From the NCBI GenBank assembly GCA_020723465.1, contig DYIW01000002.1, forward strand, positions 7,048 through 52,180: a stretch of 45,133 nt of DNA, read 5' to 3'. This DNA is from Phycisphaera mikurensis. GTDB lineage: Bacteria; Planctomycetota; B15-G4; JADJEK01. Positions 1-8,409 of this stretch are shown here, piece by piece; the stretch's first letter is position 1; each line of letters opens with the position of its first letter. The notes beneath the pieces are model-generated. The model was not told the DNA's origin, ran no database searches, and saw only the letters and a program-made list of their open reading frames with translations. The position numbers and the translations under genes are program-made.

Positions 1-564
1 GATGATGACCATGCCCACCTGGCTCATGTTGAGGAGGAAGCCCTCGGCCTTGACGATGAGGCGGTGGTTGCCGGCCGGCAGCAGGGGCAGCGAGAAGGTG
101 CCGCGCTCGCTCGTGGTCTCCGTGCGCCTCTCGTCGATCACGACCAGAGCGTGCGCGACGGGCCGGCCCTCCAGATCAAGCACGCGACCGGAACCGACGT
201 CGCCCCGGGCCAGGAGCACGGTGCCCACGTCGATGGTCCGTCCCGGCCAGAGCATGGGCACGTCGACCCGGCCCAGCCAGCCGTCCGCCATCACCAGAGC
301 GACGTGCGCCGCGGCCGCCTCCTCGGGGGCCGCCACGCTCCAGGCGCCGTCCGGCGCGAGGCTCGCGCGGCCGGCGATGCTCCAGCCTGCCGCGCCCCCC
401 TCCGTGCACCAGAGGGTCGCGCTGCCGCGTATGCGGCCGGCCGCGGCCGGGTGGTGCACGCTGCCGCGCACGAGCGTCGCCCGCGCGCCGGCTTCCTCCC
501 GCGTCGGTTCGGCGGCGGCTTCCGAGCCGGGGCCCGCCGCGCGTCCATCCGTGAACTCCGTCAT
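1..564 (-). CDS. Partial carboxypeptidase-regulatory-like protein (runs off left edge)
   Basis: An open frame runs from an ATG at 564 to the left edge without a stop (188 codons seen). The strong ribosome site GGAGG lies 8 nt before this ATG. The frame also stays open upstream to a TTG at 696, and that stretch encodes a hydrophobic Ala/Leu segment ending near GLAQPA, so a longer form with a signal anchor is possible. The visible C-terminal part (DLEGRPVAHALVVIDERR, then TTSERGTFSLPLLPAGNHRL) resembles the carboxypeptidase regulatory-like beta-sandwich found on surface proteins. It is the same kind of domain as the exterior of the sigma-factor fusion nearby. It follows the secreted protein at 704-1693 on the same strand, so the two may be co-transcribed. 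Substrate and role are unknown. Confidence 0.6.
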   Translation of the reverse strand, partial: MTEFTDGRAAGPGSEAAAEPTREEAGARATLVRGSVHHPAAAGRIRGSATLWCTEGGAAGWSIAGRASLAPDGAWSVAAPEEAAAAHVALVMADGWLGRVDVPMLWPGRTIDVGTVLLARGDVGSGRVLDLEGRPVAHALVVIDERRTETTSERGTFSLPLLPAGNHRLIVKAEGFLLNMSQVGMVII

Positions 565-703
565 GCGAACTTCCTCCGTTTGCGGTCGGTGCGCCGGCTG
601 CGCCAGCCCGCTCCCCGGCGCGACGAGCGTCCAGGCGGCGGCGGAGCAGGCCGCGAGCGCCGTCAACGCCGCCGCGATGTCGAAAGCGCGCCGCAACGCC
701 GGA

Positions 704-1693
704 TCACTCGCCGCCGCCGGTGATCGTGGTGGTGAAGGCGCTTGCTTCGCGTCCGTCGCTGAAGCGCACCTGCAGGTGCAGCACCGTGTCGACCAGGGAC
801 GCGTCATCGGGAACGGACAGGGTGAACACGTTCCTCTGGTTCGTCATGTACGTGGCGCGTACCTCGCCCTCGCCGAGCACGGTCGTGCCCGCGATCGAGT
901 TGGTCGAGCAGCCGAGGTTCCAGGACTGCTCGATGAAGTCGTTGTCGTTCACGCGGTTCCCAAGCGCCGCCCCGCCAATGAGCCGGGACTTCTTCACCAG
1001 GACCGTGTACGTCAGTCCCGCGGGCGACGCGCCGCCGTAGTTGACGGTGAAGCAGTTCACCGAGTCGATCTCGACCTCGACCGGGCCGGTGAACGCCCTG
1101 ACGGCGGGCAGGCGATTCGTGCTCGCCGGCGGGTCGTTGCTCGCCCCGCCCGCGTGGACGTTCCCGCCGGCGCCGGTCACCACGCAGTCGCCGCCATCGT
1201 TGGTGCAGCGCCACTCGAAGTCGAGCAGACTGCTCGACAGGGACTGCGCTGTACCGTTGCACGTGAGCGTGAACTCGACGGACACCTCGCCCTGGCTGCT
1301 GTCCACTCCCTCGGAAGCGTCTTCGGGGAGCGCGCCGGTGGTGCAGAACAGGCTGTTCTGGGAGGAGCTGCCCGAAGTCTCACCCGAGGTCCAGTCCTGG
1401 ACGGGGGAGTCGGCGAATCCTCCGCCCGGGATTCGGACCTCCGGCACGGGCGCAAGGGTGCTGCCGGGCGGCCACATGGTGCCCTCGCCCAGGGGCATGA
1501 TGTGAACGTCGCGGAACAGCTCGATCCAGTCGTCCACCGTCACGGTCAGGGTGACGGACGCGGTCCCATCGGGGTTGCCGCTTCCGTCCACGTTGTCGGT
1601 GACGGAGCCCGCCGTGACCGAGGTGGAGTCCGCGAGACAGGTCGCCGCGGAAGCAAGGAGGAACAGCAGGAGGGGAGGAGCGCTCTTGAACAT
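704..1693 (-). CDS. Secreted protein of unknown function
   Basis: 329 residues. I chose the ATG at 1693 because it begins a clear signal peptide ([21 protein letters not shown]) with a GAGG site about 8 nt upstream; the frame is open further upstream but that part is low-complexity. The mature part is acidic, Ser/Gly/Thr-rich and beta-type, with five or more cysteines (FCTTG, TLTCNG, WRCTNDGGDC, VNCF, LGCST) that could form disulfides. Segments such as ASVTLTVTVDDW and VSVEFTLTCNG look like Ig-like or fibronectin-like strands. I recognise no catalytic motif and no named family. It probably acts outside the cytoplasm. The partial gene ending at 564 follows on the same strand. Confidence 0.65.
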   Translation of the reverse strand: MFKSAPPLLLFLLASAATCLADSTSVTAGSVTDNVDGSGNPDGTASVTLTVTVDDWIELFRDVHIMPLGEGTMWPPGSTLAPVPEVRIPGGGFADSPVQDWTSGETSGSSSQNSLFCTTGALPEDASEGVDSSQGEVSVEFTLTCNGTAQSLSSSLLDFEWRCTNDGGDCVVTGAGGNVHAGGASNDPPASTNRLPAVRAFTGPVEVEIDSVNCFTVNYGGASPAGLTYTVLVKKSRLIGGAALGNRVNDNDFIEQSWNLGCSTNSIAGTTVLGEGEVRATYMTNQRNVFTLSVPDDASLVDTVLHLQVRFSDGREASAFTTTITGGGE

Positions 1694-2110
1694 TCTTGGC
1701 CTCACACCGGTGCGGTCGAGTGACGTCGCGTTGGCGAAACCGAGCGGACGGAGGATCCCAGCGCCGCCGCCGAGCTCCCTCCGTCCACTCGCCCAGCACA
1801 CCAGGCGCTCACCCGCCGCGGTCCGGCACACGCCAGCCGCCGCTCCCTCCCTGCGCAGTGCCCCAACCCCTGAGTCGAAGCCCAGCCTGCTAGTGGGTTG
1901 TTGCCTCTTGTCTCTGGCGGGGCGGATCATTTCGCGGATTCTCGGAAAAAGTCGTGCCGGCCCTGGCGCGGCGCTCTTGTTGGACACCGCGCCCGGGTGG
2001 ACGATGGGGGGAGTGGCGCGGCGACGAGAAAGTGTCCCGCGCGGGCCCGCTGGACGAAGAGAATCGGAAATCGTGAACGGTTTCGCGGCTCCTGTGTCAA
2101 GGAAAGGGTG
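1694..2110. other. Divergent intergenic region
   Basis: About 417 bases separate two divergently transcribed genes. It should hold promoters for both. I see no clear -35/-10 pair, operator palindrome or RNA gene. The only confident signal is the purine-rich ribosome site AAGGAAAGGGTG just before the sigma-fusion ATG at 2111. Confidence 0.4.
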
Positions 2111-5100
2111 ATGGATCGCCAGGAGCTGAACGCACTGTACTTGCGCTTCCGCGAGCACGGCGAGCCCGGGGCACTGGCCAGGCTGTTCGACGCCACGGCG
2201 CCGGAGCTGTTGCGCGTGGCGCGCCATCTTGCGCGCGATGAGGCCGAGGCCGAGGACGTCCTCCAGGCGACGTTCCTGGCCGCCATCGAGGGGGCCGCGC
2301 GCTTCGACGCGGAGCAGAACGTGCTTCCCTGGCTGGTCGGCATCCTCGCCATCCAGGTCAAGGTCGCGCGGCGGCGGGCGCGCCGCTGTCCCGACCCGGC
2401 CCGGCTGCGCCAGGAGACGCCCCGGGATCCCGCGGAGCAGGCTGAGGAGCGCGAGCTACGCCGCGAGCTGGATGGCGCGCTGGCGCGGATGCCGCCTCAT
2501 TACCGGGAGGTCCTCGTCCCTCACCTGAATGGCCGGCGCGGGACGGAGATCGCCAGCGACCTGAACCGCTCGGTGGACACGGTCCGCACCCAGATCGACC
2601 GCGGCCTGCGGCTCCTGCGCCGCTCCCTGCCGCCCGGCTTCCTCGCCGGCAGCCTGCTCGTGGCCATCGAGCCGAGAGGCCTGGGAGCCGTGCGCGGGGC
2701 GGTGCTGCGGCGCGCCGCGGAGCTCGCGGCTCCCGCGGCGGCGGGAGGGGCGTCGCTGGCCGGCGGGCTCTTGCTCCTCAAGAAGTTCGTCTGGGTGGCC
2801 GCGCTCGTGGCGCTCGTGCCGCTGCTCTGGCTGCTGCCGCCCGGGGCCGATCCGGACACGGCACGAGACGTGGCCGGGGCGGGCGCGGCCGCGCCAGCGG
2901 GCGCCGATCCTGTCGGGTTCGAGGAACGCGCCGAGGTGGAGCTGGGTGCGACGGACGGTGCGGCGGAAGGGCGCGGCGCCGGCCAGGGCGGCGTGGTTCG
3001 CGACCACAAGGGAATGCCCGTTTCGGGTGCGCGAGTCGCCGTGGTCGCGACCGACGCCCAGGTGGGCGACCCGTTGCTCTTCGAGACCCTCTCCGGCGCG
3101 GGCGGGGGCTTCACCGTGCCGAATGATCTGGCGGGCGTCGTCTTCGCCGATAAGGAGGGCCTGGGACGCAAGGACGGCCACCGCCTGGAGATCCGCTTCG
3201 ACCCGCCGGCCCTGCTCGAGGGCGTGGTGCGCTGGCGGGACGGCGGCGCCGTGCCCGGCGCGCGCGTGGAGTGCCTCGACCTGCTGTCCCACTACCTCGA
3301 GCCCCCGGCAGCCGTGACCGGGGTGGACGGCCGCTTCTCCTTCACGGAGACGCTGCCCGCGGAGTGCCTGCTGCGCGTGAAGCGGCCCGACTCGAGCGTC
3401 GCCGGCCTGTGGCCCTTGCGCCTGGCCGAGGGCACGCCGAACCACCGTGAATTCGAGATCGGCGGGGGCGTGGACCTGGAAGTGACGGTCCGCGACGCGT
3501 TCTCACGCGCGCCGCTGGCCGGCGCCCTGGTGCTGTGCGTTGCTCCGGCGGGGACGCGCAACGGCCGGCCGGCGCTGGACCGCTTTCCGCTGTACGCGCT
3601 GGCGCGTGGCGACGAGCGCGGCGTGGCCCTGGTCCGGGGGCTGCCGGTCTCGCGCTACCGCCTGTTCGTCGCGAAGGAGGGCATGGCGCCGCACGCCGGG
3701 GAGTTCCACGTCACGCAGCGCGCCGGCCCGCTGGCACGTTCGGTCGCGTTGACGAGGGGTTGCCGCCTCGAGGGAGCGGTATTCGATGCGGGGGGACTCC
3801 CCGCGCCAGGGGCGGAGGTCTGGCTGGAGACGCCGCTCTCCCGGCACGAGGCCAAGGACCGCGAGCACGTCTTCGCCTCCGCCGCTCGCATCCGCGATCT
3901 ACCCGGAGGTGTCAACCCGTTCTCTCTTGGGACGAAGAGCGACGGCCTGGGGCGCTACTCGTTCACGGACGCGGCGCCTGCCGGCGGTCTCGTGGTCCGG
4001 GCGCGGGACGCGGCGGGGCGGAGCGGCCTCTCCGCCGCCCTGGTTCTCGCCCCCGGCGCCGAAGTGCGCGGCGTCGATCTCCGCCTGCGGCGCAGGGTGC
4101 ACGTGGAGGGCACCATCCGGACCGAGGATGGCGATCCTCTGCCGGCGGCGCTCCTCCTGGCGGTCGCGGGCGGCGCGCGGCCCAGGTGGCTTCCGGTGGC
4201 CGGCGGCGCCACGGCCGTTGAGTTCGGCCTCGAGGCGGACGAGGCGGACCCGCTGCGCATCGGCGTGAAGGCCGAGGGCTACGCCCTGGCGACGCTCGAC
4301 CTCGCACCCCTGCCCGCCGGCTCCACCGGGGTGGAAGTCCTGCTCGGGCGCGGCGAAACGCTCGCGTTGCGCGTCCTCGACGAGCACTCGCTGCCCGCTG
4401 CCGGGGCGGAGGTGAAGGCCTACCTCCTGGACGAGCGCGAGCACGAGCGCCTTTCCGTGTTCTTTGGATCAGCGGGCACGCGGCGGGGCGACGACGAGCT
4501 GTGGTTCGAGCGGGGCCGGACCGGCGAGGACGGGCGGCTCAGCTTGCGCGGCCTGCCCGCTGCTCCCTTCCTGGTGACCGTGGCGGCGCGCCGCGGCGGT
4601 GCCAGGGCGTGCGAGCGGCTGCGGCCTGGCGCCCCCGAGAGCACCGTGGTCCTTGCCTCCTCGCCGGCGGAAGCGGCCGGGATCGTGCCGGGCGGCAGCG
4701 TGCGCGGCCGGGTGGTGTCGGTCTTGACTGGGGATCCAGTCACCGACTTCCGGGCCGTCCTCCTCGTCCTGAACGGCGACGGATCGCTCGCCGGCGAGAT
4801 CGCGGGCAACGTCCTCGCGGACGCATTCGAGTTTGGCCTGGCGCCAGCGGGTCGCGTGCTGCGCGTGCTGGTCGCGGCGCAAGGCCGCGCTCCCGGCGCG
4901 AGCGGCGCCTTCGTTCGTAGTGGGCGAACGACCTCGATCGACGCGGTCAGCCTGGGTGAGGGGGTGAGCGCTGAGCTCACCTTCGCTTCCACCCTGAGCC
5001 AGCCCCTGGCTGGGCTGCCCGCGCGACTGATCCCGCTGGCGCCTCTTTCCTGGCGCGACGGCCCGATCGCGGCGGCGGCGAACGGCCTCACGGATGGCGC

Positions 5101-5482
5101 GGGCGCGGTTCGCTTCGAGCACCTGGCGCCCGGTCGCTACCGGGCCGAGGTGGAGTTCCCCGGCCTGGCGCCCGCGAACGGCGAGTTCGTCGAGGTCGGC
5201 CAGCAGGACCTCTCGGGGTCCGTCCAGCTCCTCCCGGGCGGCGCGGTCGCGTTCGTCTTCCTGGGCGCCGGCGTGTCGTTCGTGCCGTACGAGGTGAGCA
5301 GCGCGGACGGGCGCCTGGTATTCCGCCACGTGTTCCGCTCCACCAATGACGTGCTGCGCCTCGCCCTGCCCGCGGGGAACTACCTGGGCCAGGCGCTCGG
5401 CCGGGGATCGGCCGAGGCGCCGCTGCGCTTCGCCGCGACGGCGGGGAGCGCGCAGCGCATCATCGTGCTCTCGTCGCCCTGA
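2111..5482 (+). CDS. ECF-type sigma-70 factor fused to a membrane helix and a large carboxypeptidase-regulatory-like exterior
   Basis: 1123 residues. The frame is open upstream but the ATG at 2111 has a ribosome site (AGGAAAGGG) and begins the sigma domain directly. Residues about 1-90 match sigma region 2 (acidic DEAEAEDVLQATF), and residues about 125-180 match region 4 with a helix-turn-helix (GTEIASDLNRSVDTVRTQIDRG). A hydrophobic helix follows at about residues 226-246 (VWVAALVALVPLLWLLPPGA). The remaining roughly 870 residues are repeated beta-sandwich modules with carboxypeptidase-regulatory signatures (GVVRDHKGMPVSGARVAVV, EGTIRTEDGDPLP, GRVVSVLTGDPVTDF). Ordinary ECF factors are about 180-200 residues. 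The topology implies a membrane-tethered sigma factor that senses something outside the membrane. Release by proteolysis is an inference. Targets are unknown. Confidence 0.88.
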   Translation: MDRQELNALYLRFREHGEPGALARLFDATAPELLRVARHLARDEAEAEDVLQATFLAAIEGAARFDAEQNVLPWLVGILAIQVKVARRRARRCPDPARLRQETPRDPAEQAEERELRRELDGALARMPPHYREVLVPHLNGRRGTEIASDLNRSVDTVRTQIDRGLRLLRRSLPPGFLAGSLLVAIEPRGLGAVRGAVLRRAAELAAPAAAGGASLAGGLLLLKKFVWVAALVALVPLLWLLPPGADPDTARDVAGAGAAAPAGADPVGFEERAEVELGATDGAAEGRGAGQGGVVRDHKGMPVSGARVAVVATDAQVGDPLLFETLSGAGGGFTVPNDLAGVVFADKEGLGRKDGHRLEIRFDPPALLEGVVRWRDGGAVPGARVECLDLLSHYLEPPAAVTGVDGRFSFTETLPAECLLRVKRPDSSVAGLWPLRLAEGTPNHREFEIGGGVDLEVTVRDAFSRAPLAGALVLCVAPAGTRNGRPALDRFPLYALARGDERGVALVRGLPVSRYRLFVAKEGMAPHAGEFHVTQRAGPLARSVALTRGCRLEGAVFDAGGLPAPGAEVWLETPLSRHEAKDREHVFASAARIRDLPGGVNPFSLGTKSDGLGRYSFTDAAPAGGLVVRARDAAGRSGLSAALVLAPGAEVRGVDLRLRRRVHVEGTIRTEDGDPLPAALLLAVAGGARPRWLPVAGGATAVEFGLEADEADPLRIGVKAEGYALATLDLAPLPAGSTGVEVLLGRGETLALRVLDEHSLPAAGAEVKAYLLDEREHERLSVFFGSAGTRRGDDELWFERGRTGEDGRLSLRGLPAAPFLVTVAARRGGARACERLRPGAPESTVVLASSPAEAAGIVPGGSVRGRVVSVLTGDPVTDFRAVLLVLNGDGSLAGEIAGNVLADAFEFGLAPAGRVLRVLVAAQGRAPGASGAFVRSGRTTSIDAVSLGEGVSAELTFASTLSQPLAGLPARLIPLAPLSWRDGPIAAAANGLTDGAGAVRFEHLAPGRYRAEVEFPGLAPANGEFVEVGQQDLSGSVQLLPGGAVAFVFLGAGVSFVPYEVSSADGRLVFRHVFRSTNDVLRLALPAGNYLGQALGRGSAEAPLRFAATAGSAQRIIVLSSP

Positions 5483-5608
5483 GGCGCGAGGCAGCGCGGT
5501 TTCCGGGACGCGCTCGCCGGTTCTCTCCATTTCCCGCGAGACGCCGGCGAGGCGATGCGGATTGAGGGCTCGTACCTCGACACTCCACCTCAGAGAAGGA
5601 GCCTTCCG

Positions 5609-6541
5609 ATGCACGACGCGTCGCATGCCACCAGTTCATCGCCTTCGAGCGCTCGTTTCCGCTGCCTGGGGAGAGCCGCCGCCGGCGTGTCGCGGCTGCC
5701 GGCGGCCTTGCTGCTGGCCGTGGGCCTTCTGGCCGCGGCGGCGGCGCCGCTCTTCGCCGCCAACCCGGAGCGTCTGTCCGCAAAGGACCTGGTCCAGCAG
5801 GCGGACCTCATCATCGAAGGGGTCGTCACCGACGTCGCCTACCGCAACTCGGACGTGGCGGGACCGGACGACGTCAGCCTGCCGCACACCTTCGTCACCC
5901 TGGCAATCGAGCACACGTACAAGGGCACCTCGGCCGCCGGCCAGCAGATCACGCTGCGCATGGAAGGCGGGCCGAACGGCGCCGGGCGCGTGCTCGTGGT
6001 CTCGGACGTGCCCCGGTTCCGCGTGGGCGATCGGGACGTCCTCTTCATCCGCGAGAACGGCAGCTCCATCTGCCCGCTGGTGGGCTGGGAGCGGGGCCGC
6101 TTCCGCGTGGTGCGCGGCCAGGTGTACAACGACCTGGGCCAGGAGGTGTGGATCACGCCCGAGGGCGGGTTCGCCTGCGGCGCGCGCCGCATCGATGTGA
6201 GCGCCTTCCCCTATCCCGAGGTTCCCGAGCAGCAGGACGGGGCAGAGCCGGCCGCAGCGCTTGCGCCGCCGCCCGGGTCGGTGCTGCCGGACGCGGCTGG
6301 CCTGGGAGTGGTCATCAACCGGATCGCCCTCGACCTGGCGGCGCGCGGCGAGCTGGCGCAGGCGGCGCCGGTGCCGAGCCTGAGCCCGGCCATGACGTTC
6401 TTCCGCAAGAAGCTCGAGCCCGGTGCGCCTCCCGCGGATCTCGCGGCCGGCAAGGCGGCGTTCTTCACGGGCGCGTTCGACCCGCGCGAGGCCGAGCTGA
6501 TCCAGAGAGAGCGGACCGAGCACGAGGCAGCAGGGAAGTGA
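5609..6541 (+). CDS. Secreted protein of unknown function, upstream partner of a matrixin protease
   Basis: 310 residues. The ATG at 5609 is preceded by GAAGGAG with 7 nt spacing, which decides this start over an upstream in-frame ATG at 5555. The N-terminus is a long signal sequence (basic region, then LLLAVGLLAAAAAPLFAA). The mature part begins ERLSAKDLVQQADLIIEGVV and reads as a compact beta domain (FVTLAIEHTYKG, ITLRMEGGPNG, VLFIRENG, VVRGQVYNDLGQEVW), followed by a Pro/Ala linker and a helical tail. I do not recognise a named family. The stop is 26 nt before the matrixin start, so the two are almost certainly one operon. It could be an inhibitor, chaperone or substrate of that protease, but nothing in the sequence decides this. 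Confidence 0.75.
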   Translation: MHDASHATSSSPSSARFRCLGRAAAGVSRLPAALLLAVGLLAAAAAPLFAANPERLSAKDLVQQADLIIEGVVTDVAYRNSDVAGPDDVSLPHTFVTLAIEHTYKGTSAAGQQITLRMEGGPNGAGRVLVVSDVPRFRVGDRDVLFIRENGSSICPLVGWERGRFRVVRGQVYNDLGQEVWITPEGGFACGARRIDVSAFPYPEVPEQQDGAEPAAALAPPPGSVLPDAAGLGVVINRIALDLAARGELAQAAPVPSLSPAMTFFRKKLEPGAPPADLAAGKAAFFTGAFDPREAELIQRERTEHEAAGK

Positions 6542-6567
6542 GCAGGAAAGAACAAGGAGAGACAACC

Positions 6568-8322
6568 ATGAAAGCGCATATGACAGCCAGCATTCTCAGC
6601 GTCTTGTTCGCCGGCGCGCTCGCTCACGAGGCGACCGCCTGGACGTGGCTGACCTGCACCGGCGGCGAGAAGGGCCACTGGGACTCGCACAATGTGCCCT
6701 TCCGCGCCTCGCAGATCGGCTTTCCCGAAGGATCAGCGTGGAGGACCGCGCTGCAGTCGGTCGTCCACGCCTGGAACAACACACCCGCCGGCGTGTCCTA
6801 CTCGATGAGCTGGAACGAGCCGGGTATCGGCGAGGACAACGGCGAGAGCGAGGTGTGGTGGAGCGGCGCCATCAGTCCTCCGGCGGTCACCTACACCTGG
6901 TACTACGATTCGTCCTGCGAGATCGTCGAGACCGACGTGGTCTTCAAGAACACGGTCAGCTACACGACCTCTACGGACAAGGCCGACTTGACGCCGTACG
7001 GCGGCGCGTATCGTCCGTTCCGCACCACGGCCATCCACGAGTTCGGCCATGCCCAGGGACTCGGACACACGACGGATACGTACAGCGTCATGGGACAGGA
7101 CTGGGACCACGTCCACGCCAATGGGTCGTCGGCCAGCGCGTATCCGGGCGAGGACGCCTTCGCCGGTTCCGTCGACGTGTACGGCTTCAAGGCGGGCGTG
7201 CACGAGGACCTGGCCGTGGCGCATTGGCGCCACACGGGCGCGAGCGGCGGGTACAGCACGCACGACCGCACCCGCGTCCTGGACTCAGGCGGCGGGCTGC
7301 TCTCGGACGTTGGCGGCGATGAGCCGGTCTACCTGGTGAAGAAGGGACAGCAGGTCAAGCTGCAGATGTCCTACGAGAACATGGGCAAGTCGATCCATGA
7401 CGCCAAGGTCGGCTTCTACCTGTCCGAGAACGACTACATCTCGGGGCTCGACACGTTCCTCGGCTGGATGCAGGTCAACGACCTGGGTCTGAATACGGTC
7501 TACACGCACGACGGCTCGCTCATCACCATTCCGGAGTCGGTGGCCGAGGAAACGATCTACTGGCTGGGCGCCATCATCGACTACGACGGCACCGTGGCCG
7601 AGGTGGACGAGCAGAACAACGCGACCTACACGGCCATCAAGATCGAGAGGTTCCCCGACCTGGAGGCGGCGGCGATCAGCGGGCCCGGCGCGCCGGGAGG
7701 CTCGCTGCCCGGCGAGGTCGTGGCGGTATCGCGCAACGTCCAATCCGTGGGCGGGCCCTTCTCCGGGTCGTTCAGCTACGAGGTGCGTCTCAGCCTGAAC
7801 ACCATGATCACGACCTTCGATCCGCTCGTAGCCAGCTTGTCGTCGAGCACGCTGGGAGCAGTCGGCCTTTCCCTGACGCTCCCGTCCGATCTGGCGCCGG
7901 GCACCTACCACTGGGGCCTGATGGTGGACGCGGTCGCGGGCGAGACGGCGACCGGCAACAACACGGTTGCGGGCGGCACCATCGTGGTGAAGGACAAGCC
8001 CGACGTGGAAGTGGTCTCCGTCAAGGGGCCGAAGAAGGCGCTGGCGGGCAAGAAGGCCAAGGTCATCTTCAACGTGCTCTCGAGCCACTACAGCGGCGCG
8101 TTCACGTACGAGATCCGCCTGAGCGAGAATGCGGTCATCTCCTCGTTCGACACGCTCGTGGACAGCGGCACGGCGTCGGGTTCGGGCAAGCACAAGGCCA
8201 AGTTCACCATGCCCTCGCTGCCGCACGGCAAGTACTACTGGGGCGTGATCATCCAGCCGGTTCCCTATGAAACGGAGACCGGCAACAACTCCCTGGCGGG
8301 CAACCGCGCCAAGGTGAAGTGA
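6568..8322 (+). CDS. Secreted matrixin-type zinc metalloprotease with CARDB-like repeats
   Basis: 584 residues with a signal peptide (cleavage near HEATA-WTW). The catalytic domain carries the metzincin zinc motif HEFGHAQGLGH at residues 157-167 (three His ligands, catalytic Glu) and a Met-turn a few residues later (YSVMG), as in the M10/matrixin group. Before it, VVHAWNNTPAGV and IVETDVVFK are typical of bacterial matrixins. After about residue 260 come three adhesion-type beta repeats of CARDB character (VKLQMSYENMG, FPDLEAAAISGPG, KPDVEVVSVKGPKKA), each ending near (A/T)GNN-type turns. There is no obvious prodomain cysteine switch. Ribosome site AAGGAGA lies before the ATG. It is likely an exported protease acting on extracellular protein. 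Transcription probably ends at the hairpin at 8353-8397. Confidence 0.88.
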   Translation: MKAHMTASILSVLFAGALAHEATAWTWLTCTGGEKGHWDSHNVPFRASQIGFPEGSAWRTALQSVVHAWNNTPAGVSYSMSWNEPGIGEDNGESEVWWSGAISPPAVTYTWYYDSSCEIVETDVVFKNTVSYTTSTDKADLTPYGGAYRPFRTTAIHEFGHAQGLGHTTDTYSVMGQDWDHVHANGSSASAYPGEDAFAGSVDVYGFKAGVHEDLAVAHWRHTGASGGYSTHDRTRVLDSGGGLLSDVGGDEPVYLVKKGQQVKLQMSYENMGKSIHDAKVGFYLSENDYISGLDTFLGWMQVNDLGLNTVYTHDGSLITIPESVAEETIYWLGAIIDYDGTVAEVDEQNNATYTAIKIERFPDLEAAAISGPGAPGGSLPGEVVAVSRNVQSVGGPFSGSFSYEVRLSLNTMITTFDPLVASLSSSTLGAVGLSLTLPSDLAPGTYHWGLMVDAVAGETATGNNTVAGGTIVVKDKPDVEVVSVKGPKKALAGKKAKVIFNVLSSHYSGAFTYEIRLSENAVISSFDTLVDSGTASGSGKHKAKFTMPSLPHGKYYWGVIIQPVPYETETGNNSLAGNRAKVK

Positions 8323-8352
8323 CTCCCCGCGGCGGACGCCCCGGCCGCGAAC

Positions 8353-8397
8353 AGACCACGGGCTCCTCCGGGACTCGATCCCGGGGGAGCCCGGTCT
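8353..8397. terminator. Bidirectional hairpin terminator between convergent genes
   Basis: A long, nearly perfect stem (AGAC, two unpaired bases, then CGGGCTCC and CCGGGA on the left arm against TCCCGG, GGAGCCCG and GTCT on the right) closes on CTCGA. It is followed by TTC on the plus strand and GTTCG on the minus strand. It lies 30 nt after the matrixin stop. On the minus strand it lies 12 nt after the extended end (8410) of the selenoprotein candidate, but over 130 nt after its UGA. This placement supports translation through the UGA. Confidence 0.75.
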
Positions 8398-8409
8398 TTC
8401 TGACGTGCG

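Noticed and set aside
2..1723. Long open frame on the plus strand opposite the two minus-strand secreted genes
   Set aside because: Its codons are the antisense of clear signal-peptide proteins; composition is Arg/Ala-rich without domains, typical of high-GC shadows.
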